Source: Methyloligella sp. (GTDB lineage Bacteria; Pseudomonadota; Alphaproteobacteria; Rhizobiales; JALUTE01). From it: a DNA stretch of 8,028 bases. The notes beneath the pieces are model-generated. The model worked only from the letters and a program-made list of their open reading frames with translations. It ran no database searches and was not told the origin of the DNA. Position 1 is the stretch's first letter. The number at the start of each line of letters is the position of its first letter. Both the position numbers and the translations under genes were made by a program. Positions 1-5,318 of this stretch are shown one piece after another. The stretch is from contig JALUTE010000459.1 of the NCBI GenBank assembly GCA_027058255.1, forward strand, positions 1 to 8,028. The letters run 5' to 3'.

Positions 1-454
1 TCATGTGGCCGCGCCGGATGAGGGGCTCATAGACCCGCGTCCAGAAGCGGCGCGGCCACATGAAGGTCTTGTAGTAGAAGCCCGCCGGCAGAAGCGGCTT
101 GACCAGGCCGTTGACGGCGAGGACATCGAAGGCCGGGGCCGGCCAGCAGTTCTGGCTGCGGGCGACGAGCCCCTCGCGAAGCATCAAGGTCGTGGCCGGA
201 ACGTTCGGCTCACGCGACCCGCCCGCCTCGAGGGTCACCAGGGCGTTCGGCTCCTCCGGCCCGGCCGTGTAGATGCCGCGCGGGCGGTGATACTTGAAGC
301 TCCGCCCGACGAGATGCACCCCGTTCGCGAGCAGGGCGGAGGCGAGGCTGTCGCCCGGATGGCCCGTGAAGACGCGCCCATCGAAGGTGAAGGGGAGATC
401 ATGGGCGCGGTCGATCGCGCCTCCTTCCGCAAGCCTGTGGCCCTGCGCGCTCAC
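1..454 (-). CDS. soxA: Sarcosine oxidase alpha subunit, N-terminal part (3' end beyond window)
   Basis: This is the N-terminal 151 residues of the large subunit of heterotetrameric sarcosine oxidase, a cytoplasmic flavoenzyme that demethylates sarcosine to glycine. It passes the methyl carbon to tetrahydrofolate and releases H2O2. It starts at a GTG (454-452) and reads MSAQGHRLAEGG. Residues about 20-100 form the ferredoxin-like fold typical of this subunit (FTFDGRVFTGHPGDSLASAL, then FKYHRPRGIYTAGPEEPNAL), which normally carries no iron-sulfur cluster. Next come SQNCWPAPAFD and FYYKTFMWPRRFW, also family hallmarks. The NAD-binding and C-terminal folate (GcvT-like) domains would lie past the left edge, so they cannot be checked. 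A GGGGAGG Shine-Dalgarno (469-463) sits 8 bases before the start. The GTG overlaps the soxD stop (GTGA), which suggests translational coupling. The frame is open to the window edge. The family call is firm. Confidence 0.93.
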   Translation of the reverse strand, partial: MSAQGHRLAEGGAIDRAHDLPFTFDGRVFTGHPGDSLASALLANGVHLVGRSFKYHRPRGIYTAGPEEPNALVTLEAGGSREPNVPATTLMLREGLVARSQNCWPAPAFDVLAVNGLVKPLLPAGFYYKTFMWPRRFWTRVYEPLIRRGHM

Positions 455-780
455 GGCTCGTTCCTCCCCGGATCGCGCGCCTGCACCGCCCGATCCGCCT
501 CCGGGTCGGCGAGCCGCACCCGCGCGATCTCATGGCTCACCGTGTCCCGCTCCACCACGAGCCAGCACCCGCAGCCGCCCGAATGGTGCCAGAACTCCGC
601 GATCCGGCCCGCCGGATTGTTCCGCCGATAGACATAGTCGAGCCACGCGCGCCGCTGTGCCCGTGCCTCGTCCGCTCCCGCTTGCCCGTCCGGGGCCATG
701 GGGCGCCTCTTGCCCGCATCCCCGCCATGGACGAACTCGTCCACGGGGCGCGGGCCGCACCAGGGACAGTCGAGCCGCAT
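451..780 (-). CDS. soxD: Sarcosine oxidase delta subunit
   Basis: This 109-residue protein is the small zinc-binding delta subunit of heterotetrameric sarcosine oxidase. It is structural and packs against the alpha subunit in the cytoplasmic complex. The N-terminus MRLDCPWCGPRP supplies the C-x2-C pair (C5, C8). The later stretch EFWHHSGGCGCWLVVERDT supplies H66 and C70, matching the Cys-Cys-His-Cys zinc site known for this subunit. RRAWLDYVYRRNNPAGRIAE in the middle is also typical. The length is close to the usual roughly 100 residues. The start ATG at 780 has a strong GAGGAGGG site (794-787) at 6 bases. It lies 18 bases after soxB stops and its TGA overlaps the soxA GTG, so the three subunits are almost certainly co-transcribed. 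The C-terminal tail after about residue 93 (PEADRAVQARDPGRNEP) is variable. Confidence 0.94.
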   Translation of the reverse strand: MRLDCPWCGPRPVDEFVHGGDAGKRRPMAPDGQAGADEARAQRRAWLDYVYRRNNPAGRIAEFWHHSGGCGCWLVVERDTVSHEIARVRLADPEADRAVQARDPGRNEP

Positions 781-798
781 GTCTCGCCCTCCTCGCCC

Positions 799-2052
799 TC
801 AGTGCCGGCCCGGATGCGGCCCGGTGCCGCTCTCGTCGATCACGCAACCGGTCTCGAACCGGGACAGGGTGAATGGCGCCGCCAGGGGATGCGGCTCGCC
901 GGTCGCGATGAGATGCGCGAATGTCCAGCCCGAGGCGGGCGTCGCCTTGAAGCCGCCATAGCACCAGCCGCCGTTGAAATAGAGCCCCTCGATGGGCGTC
1001 CTGGAGATGATGGGGCTGCCATCCATGGTCATGTCGTTGATGCCTCCCCAGTGGCGCAGGAGCCTGAGCCGCGCGAGCCCCGGCATGAACGACACGGCCG
1101 CGGAGGCGACGCTGGCGACCGTGTGCAGATTCCCGCGCTGGGCATAGGAGTTGTAACCGTCGAGATCGCCGTTGAAGACGATCCCCCCGCGATCGGACTG
1201 GACGACGGAGAAATGGGCGGCGCCGAAGCTCACCACCGTGTCGAGCACGGGCTTGACCGGCTCGGTGACGAAACATTGCAGCACATGGCTCTCGATGGGC
1301 AGGCTGAGGCCGGCGAGGGCAGTCACCTGTGACGAGCGCCCGGAGACGACAATGCCCGCGCGCCGGGCGGCGATGGGGCCTTTCACCGTCTCGACGCCGC
1401 GCACGCGGCCCTTCTCGATGCGAAATCCGGTCACCTCGCAGTTCTGGATGATGTCGATGCCGCGCCGGTCCGCGGCCCGCGCAAAGCCCCAGGCAACCGC
1501 GTCGTGGCGCACGCTGCCGCCGCGCGGCTGGAACAGCCCGCCGAGGACGGGAAAGCGCGCCCGGGGCGAGCCGTCGATCAGCGGCGCCAGCTTGAGGACA
1601 CCCGCCCGGTCCAGGAGCACCGCATCCACCCCCTCGAGCCGCATGGCGTTGCCGCGGCGCACCGCCGCGTCGCGCTGGGCCGGCGTGTGGAAGACGACCA
1701 GCGCGCCCCTCTGGCTGACCATGAGATTGTAGTTGAGCTCCTGGGAAAGGCCCTCCCACAGCCTCAGGGCATGGTCGTAGAACCGGATGTTCTCGGGCAG
1801 CAGATAGTTGGAGCGGATGATCGTGGTGTTGCGCCCCACATTGCCGCCGCCGAGCCAGCCGCGTTCGAGAACCGCGACATCCGTTATGGCGTGATTGCGG
1901 GCGAGATAGTAGGCGGTGGCAAGGCCGTGCCCGCCGCCGCCAATGATGACCGTGTCATAGGCCGCGCGCGGCTCCGGCCGGCGCAGGAGTGCAGGCCAGT
2001 GCCTGTGGCCCGCGACGGCATGGCGGAGGAGGGCGCCGAGGGAGTACCGCAT
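799..2052 (-). CDS. soxB: Sarcosine oxidase beta subunit
   Basis: This 417-residue protein is the catalytic flavin subunit of heterotetrameric sarcosine oxidase (DAO/glycine-oxidase fold). It oxidises the N-methyl group of sarcosine at non-covalent FAD, and electrons pass to covalent FMN, then O2. The dinucleotide-binding motif VIIGGGGHGLATAYYLA begins near residue 35, followed by GNVGRNTTIIRSNYLLPEN. QPRGGSVRHDAVAWGFA contains H183, the histidine expected from family alignments to carry covalent 8alpha-FMN. GGINDMTMDGSPIISRTPIE and YFNGGWCYGGFKATPASGW near the C-terminus are also conserved. I chose ATG 2052 (MRYSLGALLRHAVAG) because family members start this way and GAGGGG (2063-2058) lies 5 bases upstream. 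The frame stays open to 2214, but that extension is unlike the family and overlaps the intergenic control region. It is the first gene of the soxB-D-A operon and diverges from the RpiR-type regulator. Confidence 0.95.
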   Translation of the reverse strand: MRYSLGALLRHAVAGHRHWPALLRRPEPRAAYDTVIIGGGGHGLATAYYLARNHAITDVAVLERGWLGGGNVGRNTTIIRSNYLLPENIRFYDHALRLWEGLSQELNYNLMVSQRGALVVFHTPAQRDAAVRRGNAMRLEGVDAVLLDRAGVLKLAPLIDGSPRARFPVLGGLFQPRGGSVRHDAVAWGFARAADRRGIDIIQNCEVTGFRIEKGRVRGVETVKGPIAARRAGIVVSGRSSQVTALAGLSLPIESHVLQCFVTEPVKPVLDTVVSFGAAHFSVVQSDRGGIVFNGDLDGYNSYAQRGNLHTVASVASAAVSFMPGLARLRLLRHWGGINDMTMDGSPIISRTPIEGLYFNGGWCYGGFKATPASGWTFAHLIATGEPHPLAAPFTLSRFETGCVIDESGTGPHPGRH

Positions 2053-2177
2053 CACATCCCCTCGGGGAATGGCCGCACCAGCGGGGCCTGCCCGTTGCCA
2101 AGGCGGTCTGTCGACGGCACGCTGACCCGACTCGATGCTCTCGCTGCCATGGGACCACCGCCGTATTGGAGCAAATG

Positions 2178-2210
2178 TTGCGAATATCGGCCATTGATGG
2201 TACATATAAT
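2178..2210 (+). promoter_or_regulatory. Candidate promoter for the RpiR-type regulator
   Basis: An AT-rich island lies in otherwise GC-rich DNA. It contains a perfect TATAAT (2205-2210). A TTGCGA (2178-2183) lies 21 bases before it, which is long, but the same TTGCGA is 17 bases from TACATA (2201-2206). Either could act as a sigma70-type promoter reading right. No convincing soxB promoter could be picked on the other strand. The inverted repeat CATTGA (2192-2197) / TCAATG (2221-2226) brackets the -10 box. Prediction only. Confidence 0.35.
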
Positions 2211-2220
2211 CCAATCCGGC

Positions 2221-2239
2221 TCAATGAGTCCATCGTTGA
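2221..2239. promoter_or_regulatory. Imperfect inverted repeat, candidate operator
   Basis: TCAATGA (2221-2227) and TCGTTGA (2233-2239) form a dyad with a 5-base spacer and 6 of 7 pairs matching. The left arm also pairs perfectly, over 6 bases, with CATTGA at 2192-2197. Three related half-sites therefore cluster within 48 bases of the soxB/regulator intergenic DNA. This layout suits autoregulation and control of soxB by the adjacent RpiR-type protein. No binding evidence exists, and short dyads occur by chance. Confidence 0.3.
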
Positions 2240-2253
2240 AATGGCCCCGGCCC

Positions 2254-3141
2254 ATGGCAAATGTCGAACAGGTCCTCGAGCGGCTGACGGAGCTCTATCC
2301 CGAGCTCAGCCCGCGCCTGAAACAGGCGGCGCGCCATGTGATGGATCGCCCGGCGGATGTGGGCATTCGCTCCATGCGCAGCTTCGCCGCCGAGGCGGGC
2401 GTTCCGCCCAACACCATGATCCGCCTTGCGCGGAGCCTTGACTTTCCGACCTACGAGACGTTCAAGGAGCCCTTCGAGGAGGCCCTGCGGCGCAGCGGGA
2501 CCGTGTTCGCCGAGCGGGCCGAGTGGCTCCAGGAGCTGGCCGGCCAGAGCGAGACCAGCGAGATCGTCGCCGGCATCGCACGCGCATCCATCGGCAATAT
2601 CGAGCGCGCCTTCACCCAGATCGGCGCCGACGCGCTCGAGAGCGCGGCACGAACGATCTGCCGGGCCGAAACGATTTACGTGATCGGTGTCGGGGCCATG
2701 CACCATCTGTGCGGCTATTTTCACGCCGTCGCGCGCATGGCGCTGCCCAATGTGATCCTGGCCGCGCCCATCGGCGGCGCCATGTTCGATGACATTGCCG
2801 AAATCGGTCCCGACGACGTCCTGCTCACCATTGCCTTCTCGCCCTGTGCCCGGGCGAGCGTGCGCACGGCGCGTTTCGCCCGCGAGCGCGGCGCGCGTGT
2901 CATCGCCTTGACCGACAGCCGGGTCTCGCCCATCGCCGCCCACGCCTCCAGCCTGCTTCTCGTGCCCACCCAGGGTCCGCAATTCTTCCCCCTTCAGGCC
3001 GCCGCCATCACGGTTCTGGAGGTGCTGCTCGCCCTCGTGGTCGCTTTCGGCGGAATTCGCACCGTGGATCGGATCGAGCAGATCGAGACCTTCCGCCGGG
3101 AAGAAGGGCTCTATTGGGACGACGAGCAGCCGGACCGCTGA
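2254..3141 (+). CDS. MurR/RpiR-family transcriptional regulator (HTH plus SIS domain)
   Basis: This 295-residue DNA-binding regulator has two domains. Residues about 1-78 are the RpiR-type helix-turn-helix (LSPRLKQAARHVMDRPADVG, then SMRSFAAEAGVPPNTMIRLA). Residues about 120-265 are a SIS domain (ETIYVIGVGAMHHLCGYFHA, LTIAFSPCARASVRTARFAR, ARVIALTDSRVSPIAAHAS). Family members usually sense sugar phosphates, but the canonical SIS signature is altered here: the G-x-G-x-S serine is M149, and S-x-S-G-x-T reads S196-P-C-A-R-A. The ligand may therefore not be a sugar phosphate. It sits between divergent soxB and a downstream amino-acid importer, so control of one or both is the natural guess. The start is uncertain: in-frame ATGs at 2197, 2224 and 2254 all lack a good ribosome site. 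I chose 2254 (MANVEQVLERL) because homologous N-termini are short. The frame is open well upstream, but that part overlaps soxB. Confidence 0.9.
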   Translation: MANVEQVLERLTELYPELSPRLKQAARHVMDRPADVGIRSMRSFAAEAGVPPNTMIRLARSLDFPTYETFKEPFEEALRRSGTVFAERAEWLQELAGQSETSEIVAGIARASIGNIERAFTQIGADALESAARTICRAETIYVIGVGAMHHLCGYFHAVARMALPNVILAAPIGGAMFDDIAEIGPDDVLLTIAFSPCARASVRTARFARERGARVIALTDSRVSPIAAHASSLLLVPTQGPQFFPLQAAAITVLEVLLALVVAFGGIRTVDRIEQIETFRREEGLYWDDEQPDR

Positions 3142-3162
3142 CCCGCGCCCCCGCCCGCTGGC

Positions 3163-3177
3163 AGCGGCCTTGCCGCT
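3163..3177 (+). terminator. Possible weak terminator hairpin after the RpiR-type gene
   Basis: AGCGGC (3163-3168) and GCCGCT (3172-3177) form a perfect 6-bp stem with a CTT loop, 21 bases past the regulator stop. No T-tract follows, so this is not a canonical intrinsic terminator. It could be a pause or mRNA end-protecting hairpin, or chance in GC-rich DNA. Confidence 0.25.
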
Positions 3178-3180
3178 CCC

Positions 3181-3225
3181 GTGCATGCATCATTTGCACC
3201 CTTTGGCGTATCAATAGGCCAAATG
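3181..3225. promoter_or_regulatory. Cluster of nested inverted repeats, candidate operator of the transporter operon
   Basis: Three perfect dyads overlap here: GTGCA (3181-3185) / TGCAC (3195-3199), TTTGGC (3202-3207) / GCCAAA (3218-3223), and CATTTG (3191-3196) / CAAATG (3220-3225). The cluster ends 12 bases before a TTGACT -35-like hexamer, where an activator would bind. The nearby RpiR-type protein is the obvious candidate binder, but this is inference only. Confidence 0.35.
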
Positions 3226-3237
3226 CCCCGTTAAGGC

Positions 3238-3266
3238 TTGACTCGCCTCCGAGCCGGCCGATACGC
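3238..3266 (+). promoter_or_regulatory. Candidate sigma70-type promoter of the ABC transporter operon
   Basis: TTGACT (3238-3243) matches 5 of 6 bases of the -35 consensus. Sixteen bases later is GATACG (3260-3265), a weak -10. It lies just downstream of the dyad cluster at 3181-3225 and about 295 bases before the binding-protein start codon. A strong -35 with a poor -10 would fit an activated promoter. No competing hexamer pair of similar quality was noticed in the leader. Confidence 0.35.
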
Positions 3267-3536
3267 TCAGTGCGCCGGGAGCGTGGCCCGCCAGGCCGTG
3301 GACCCGCCCTCGATAAGGAGAACGTGTCCGGACGCGGAACGACTGTCGCGAAGGATCATGATTTCTGGGCCACGCGTCGCGTCGCATGACGGGACGGGCC
3401 CCTCGGGAGGAGCCTAGGCACGGCGGTCCATACCGTCGCAACCGGAACGGCCGCCGATACCGATGGTCGCCGGGGGCAATGGTCGCCGAAACCGAACGAA
3501 TGACACGCAATGCCCGGCTTGTGGAGGAGGAAACAC

Positions 3537-4370
3537 ATGACCCGCATTCTCAACGCGAGCGCCGCGGCGCTCCTGCTGGCCCTGAGCTTTGCTCTGGTCG
3601 CGGCGCCCGTCGCCCGCGCCGACATCATCGACGTCGTCAAGAAACGCGGCGTACTCAAGGTGGGCGTCAAGGCCGACTACAAGCCTTACGGATTCCGCGA
3701 TCCGTCCGGCAAGATCGTCGGCATCGAGCCGGAGCTGGCCAAGGAGGTCGCCGACAAGCTCGGCGTGAAGGTCGAGTTCATCCCCGTGGTGAGCTCCAAC
3801 CGCATGCAGTTCCTCCAGCAGGGCAAGATCGACCTCATGATCGCGACCATGACCGACCGCCCGGACCGGCGCAAGGTCGTGTGGATCGTCACGCCCAACT
3901 ACTACTCTTCGGGCACCAATATCCTGGCGCCCAAGAAGTTCGGCTTCAAGAAATGGGAGGATTTGCGTGGCAAGCCCGTCTGCGGCATCCAGGGCGCCTT
4001 CTACAACAAGAAGACGGGCAAGGAGTTCGGCGCCAAGATCGTCGCCTTCAAGGGCACGGCCGAGGTCTACAATGCCCTCAAGGCCGGCCGCTGCGTCGCC
4101 TTCGTCTATGACGATTCCGCCCTCGTCGCCCAGTTGCAGTCGCCCGAGTGGAAGGACTACGAGATGCCGCTGCCCACGATCGACGACGCGCCCTGGGGCA
4201 TCGCCGTGCGCCATGGCGAGAAGCGCTTCCACCATTTCATGGCCGACATGATCCGCGGCTGGCATGCGTCGGGGCGCATCCTGGAGCTCGAGAAGAAATG
4301 GGGCGTGGCCAACACGCCGTTCGCCAAGGCCATGCATGCCGAGTGGCGCTATTTCGAGACGGGCAAATAG
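3537..4370 (+). CDS. Polar amino-acid ABC transporter, periplasmic substrate-binding protein (family 3)
   Basis: This 277-residue exported protein captures a small amino acid in the periplasm and delivers it to the two permeases downstream. A signal peptide is clear: MTR, a hydrophobic core at 7-23, and an ARA cleavage site before D29. The mature part opens with DIIDVVKKRGVLKVGVKADY, the usual start of family-3 binding proteins, followed by EPELAKEVADKLGVKVEFIP. By comparison with GlnH, R112 should hold the ligand carboxylate and D192 (FVYDDSAL) its amino group. The usual acidic-Phe-Ser motif near residue 117 reads VVWIVTPNYY, so the pocket edge may differ. Cysteines C149 and C186 could form a disulfide. 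The start ATG is fixed by AGGAGG (3525-3530) at 6 bases and by the signal peptide. Nearness to sarcosine oxidase suggests sarcosine or another N-methyl amino acid as ligand; this is inference. Confidence 0.93.
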   Translation: MTRILNASAAALLLALSFALVAAPVARADIIDVVKKRGVLKVGVKADYKPYGFRDPSGKIVGIEPELAKEVADKLGVKVEFIPVVSSNRMQFLQQGKIDLMIATMTDRPDRRKVVWIVTPNYYSSGTNILAPKKFGFKKWEDLRGKPVCGIQGAFYNKKTGKEFGAKIVAFKGTAEVYNALKAGRCVAFVYDDSALVAQLQSPEWKDYEMPLPTIDDAPWGIAVRHGEKRFHHFMADMIRGWHASGRILELEKKWGVANTPFAKAMHAEWRYFETGK

Positions 4371-4421
4371 GCTCTGACGGGCGAGCGCGCATTGCGAACC
4401 CATTCGACGTTTGCAGGTGGC

Positions 4422-4449
4422 GGGGAGAGGCGCGAATGTGCCTCTCCCC
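4422..4449 (+). terminator. Strong intra-operon hairpin (mRNA stabiliser or partial attenuator)
   Basis: GGGGAGAGGC (4422-4431) pairs perfectly with GCCTCTCCCC (4440-4449). An inner G-T and C-G pair extend the stem to 12 bp around a GAAT loop. It begins 51 bases after the binding-protein stop and lacks a T-tract, so full rho-independent termination is unlikely. Such hairpins after binding-protein genes are known (for example malE-malF) to protect the upstream mRNA and raise binding protein above permease. Confidence 0.6.
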
Positions 4450-4459
4450 CTCCATCGCA

Positions 4460-4515
4460 TGTGACAGCGGGGCCCATCACTGTGACAGCGGGGCCCATCA
4501 CTGTGACAGCGGGGC
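4460..4515. repeat. 21-bp direct tandem repeat, 2.7 copies
   Basis: Two identical 21-base units (4460-4480 and 4481-4501) and a 14-base third copy (4502-4515) abut without spacers. Each begins TGTGACAGCGGGG and the full units end in CCATCAC. The junctions create odd-centred palindromes, TCAC-T-GTGA (4477-4485 and 4498-4506) and CTGT-G-ACAG (4480-4488 and 4501-4509). The period is two helical turns, so bound proteins would line up on one face. It could be an operator array, an mRNA element, a mobile-element end remnant or a slippage product. Confidence 0.85.
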
Positions 4516-4568
4516 AATGCGTGGCGGTGTCAGCACCAGCCGTCGCCACCTAGCCAGGGGGGAGCACG

Positions 4569-5318
4569 TTGGAGGCTTTCTTCGAATGGTTCCGCTGGCT
4601 CTATGACGAGACCGGAATCAATCTGACCTTCGTCTACGACGCCTATGATCGCGAGAGGATGATCGACGGCTTCCTCATGACGATCTGGCTCTCCCTCGTC
4701 TGCCTGTTTTTCTCCGTCATCATCGGCATCGTCGGCGCCTGGCTCCAGGGCTCGCCGCTCAAATGGACGCGCCGCCTGGTGAACGGATACATCCAGTTCT
4801 TCCGCAACACCCCGCCGCTCGTACAGCTCTATTTCTTCTATTTCGCCGTTGGCAATCTCCTGCCCAAGGTGGCCACCGACTATGGCGGCGAGGCGCCCCT
4901 GCTCGGCAATTTCGCCTGGGCGGTCATCTCCCTTTCCTTCTTCGCCGGCGCCTTCAACGTGGAGATCTTCCGTGCCGGCATCGAGGCGGTGCCCCGCTCC
5001 ACCGTGGAGGCGGCGAGCGCTTTGGGCCTCACCCGCCTGCAGACCTATCGCCATGTCACCCTGCCGCTGGCCTTCCGGGTCATCCTGCCGGCGCTGAACA
5101 ACAATCTCGTCAACCTGGTGAAGACGACCACGCTCGCCTACGCCATCGCCGTGCCGGAAATGCTCTATGTCGCCAATCAGATCTGGTCCGACAATGTGAA
5201 CGTGCCGGAGATGATGATCTTTCTTCTCTTCGCCTATATCGCCCTCGTCGGCATTCTGGTGTGGTCCATGAACCGTTGGGAGCGGTCCCTCAAGATACCG
5301 GGCTTCGGGACGTCATGA
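4569..5318 (+). CDS. Polar amino-acid ABC transporter permease 1 (HisM/GlnP type)
   Basis: This 249-residue inner-membrane protein is one half of the importer channel. It has about five hydrophobic spans (near residues 36-60, 76-99, 113-129, 183-203 and 214-235). FRNTPPLVQLYFFYFAVG is typical of HisM/GlnP permeases, and the ATPase-contacting EAA loop is VEAASALGLTRLQTYRHVTL (146-165). The start is a TTG at 4569. An in-frame TAG lies at 4551 and the next in-frame ATG (residue 31) would cut close to the first membrane span. AGGGGGGAG (4556-4564) lies 4 bases before the TTG. A rare start and the long spacer upstream both fit lower expression than the binding protein. Its stop overlaps the ATG of the second permease (ATGA), so the two should be translated together and form a heterodimer. 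Confidence 0.93.
   Translation: MEAFFEWFRWLYDETGINLTFVYDAYDRERMIDGFLMTIWLSLVCLFFSVIIGIVGAWLQGSPLKWTRRLVNGYIQFFRNTPPLVQLYFFYFAVGNLLPKVATDYGGEAPLLGNFAWAVISLSFFAGAFNVEIFRAGIEAVPRSTVEAASALGLTRLQTYRHVTLPLAFRVILPALNNNLVNLVKTTTLAYAIAVPEMLYVANQIWSDNVNVPEMMIFLLFAYIALVGILVWSMNRWERSLKIPGFGTS

Larger units (their letters stand above)
3142..3536. other. 395-base non-coding region upstream of the transporter genes
   Basis: No convincing protein gene is seen on either strand. The region contains, in order: a short GC hairpin after the regulator gene (3163-3177); a cluster of nested dyads (3181-3225); a promoter-like TTGACT (3238-3243); a possible 21-codon ORF (GTG 3324, stop 3389); a hairpin with one mismatch, GGCCCCTC / GAGGAGCC (3397-3414); and a 10-base direct repeat ATGGTCGCCG (3463-3472 and 3479-3488). 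If transcription begins near 3272, the 5' leader of the binding-protein mRNA would be about 265 bases, which leaves room for post-transcriptional control. A minus-strand frame spans 3211-3510, but its product resembles nothing I know. Confidence 0.5.
4371..4568 (+). other. Intra-operon spacer carrying a hairpin and tandem repeats
   Basis: The gap between the binding-protein and permease genes is 198 bases, far wider than the other junctions of this operon (a 4-base overlap and 10 bases). No gene was recognised in it. It holds the 12-bp hairpin at 4422-4449, the 21-bp tandem repeat at 4460-4515, and the ribosome site of permease 1 (AGGGGGGAG, 4556-4564). A long minus-strand frame crosses it, but that frame is the antisense of the binding-protein gene. 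Confidence 0.6.

Noticed and set aside
530..1759. 409-codon minus-strand frame overlapping soxB and soxD
   Set aside because: Its product is Arg/Ala/Gly-rich with no recognisable domain, while soxB and soxD in other frames are clear. It is typical GC-rich shadow coding.
1504..2253. Upstream extension of the RpiR-type reading frame (a frame of about 545 codons in total)
   Set aside because: It overlaps soxB on the other strand and crosses the divergent intergenic region. Only the part from about 2254 looks like the RpiR family; the rest is low-complexity antisense translation.
2221..3186. 321-codon minus-strand frame opposite the RpiR-type gene
   Set aside because: Low-complexity product with no family resemblance; it is antisense to a confident gene.
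2171..3225. CAAATG/CATTTG hexamer shared by the two control regions
   Set aside because: The same hexamer also occurs inside both permease genes (near 4760 and 5613), so the sharing is not informative.
3211..3510. 99-codon minus-strand frame in the 395-base leader
   Set aside because: Arg-rich composition, no recognised motif, and it crosses the promoter and dyad region. It could only be rescued by conservation data.
4460..4515. CRP-type sites suggested by TGTGA and TCAC in the 21-bp repeat
   Set aside because: The CRP consensus needs TGTGA-N6-TCACA. Spacing within the unit is too long, and at the junctions the half-sites are in the wrong order (TCAC before GTGA).
4460..4515. CRISPR array
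   Set aside because: The units abut directly with no spacers and there are fewer than three full copies; no cas genes are present.
3414..4517. 367-codon minus-strand frame opposite the binding-protein gene
   Set aside because: It is antisense to a well-supported gene. Its start region merely translates the 21-bp repeat as a repeated Pro-Arg-Cys-His-Ser-Asp-Gly pattern.
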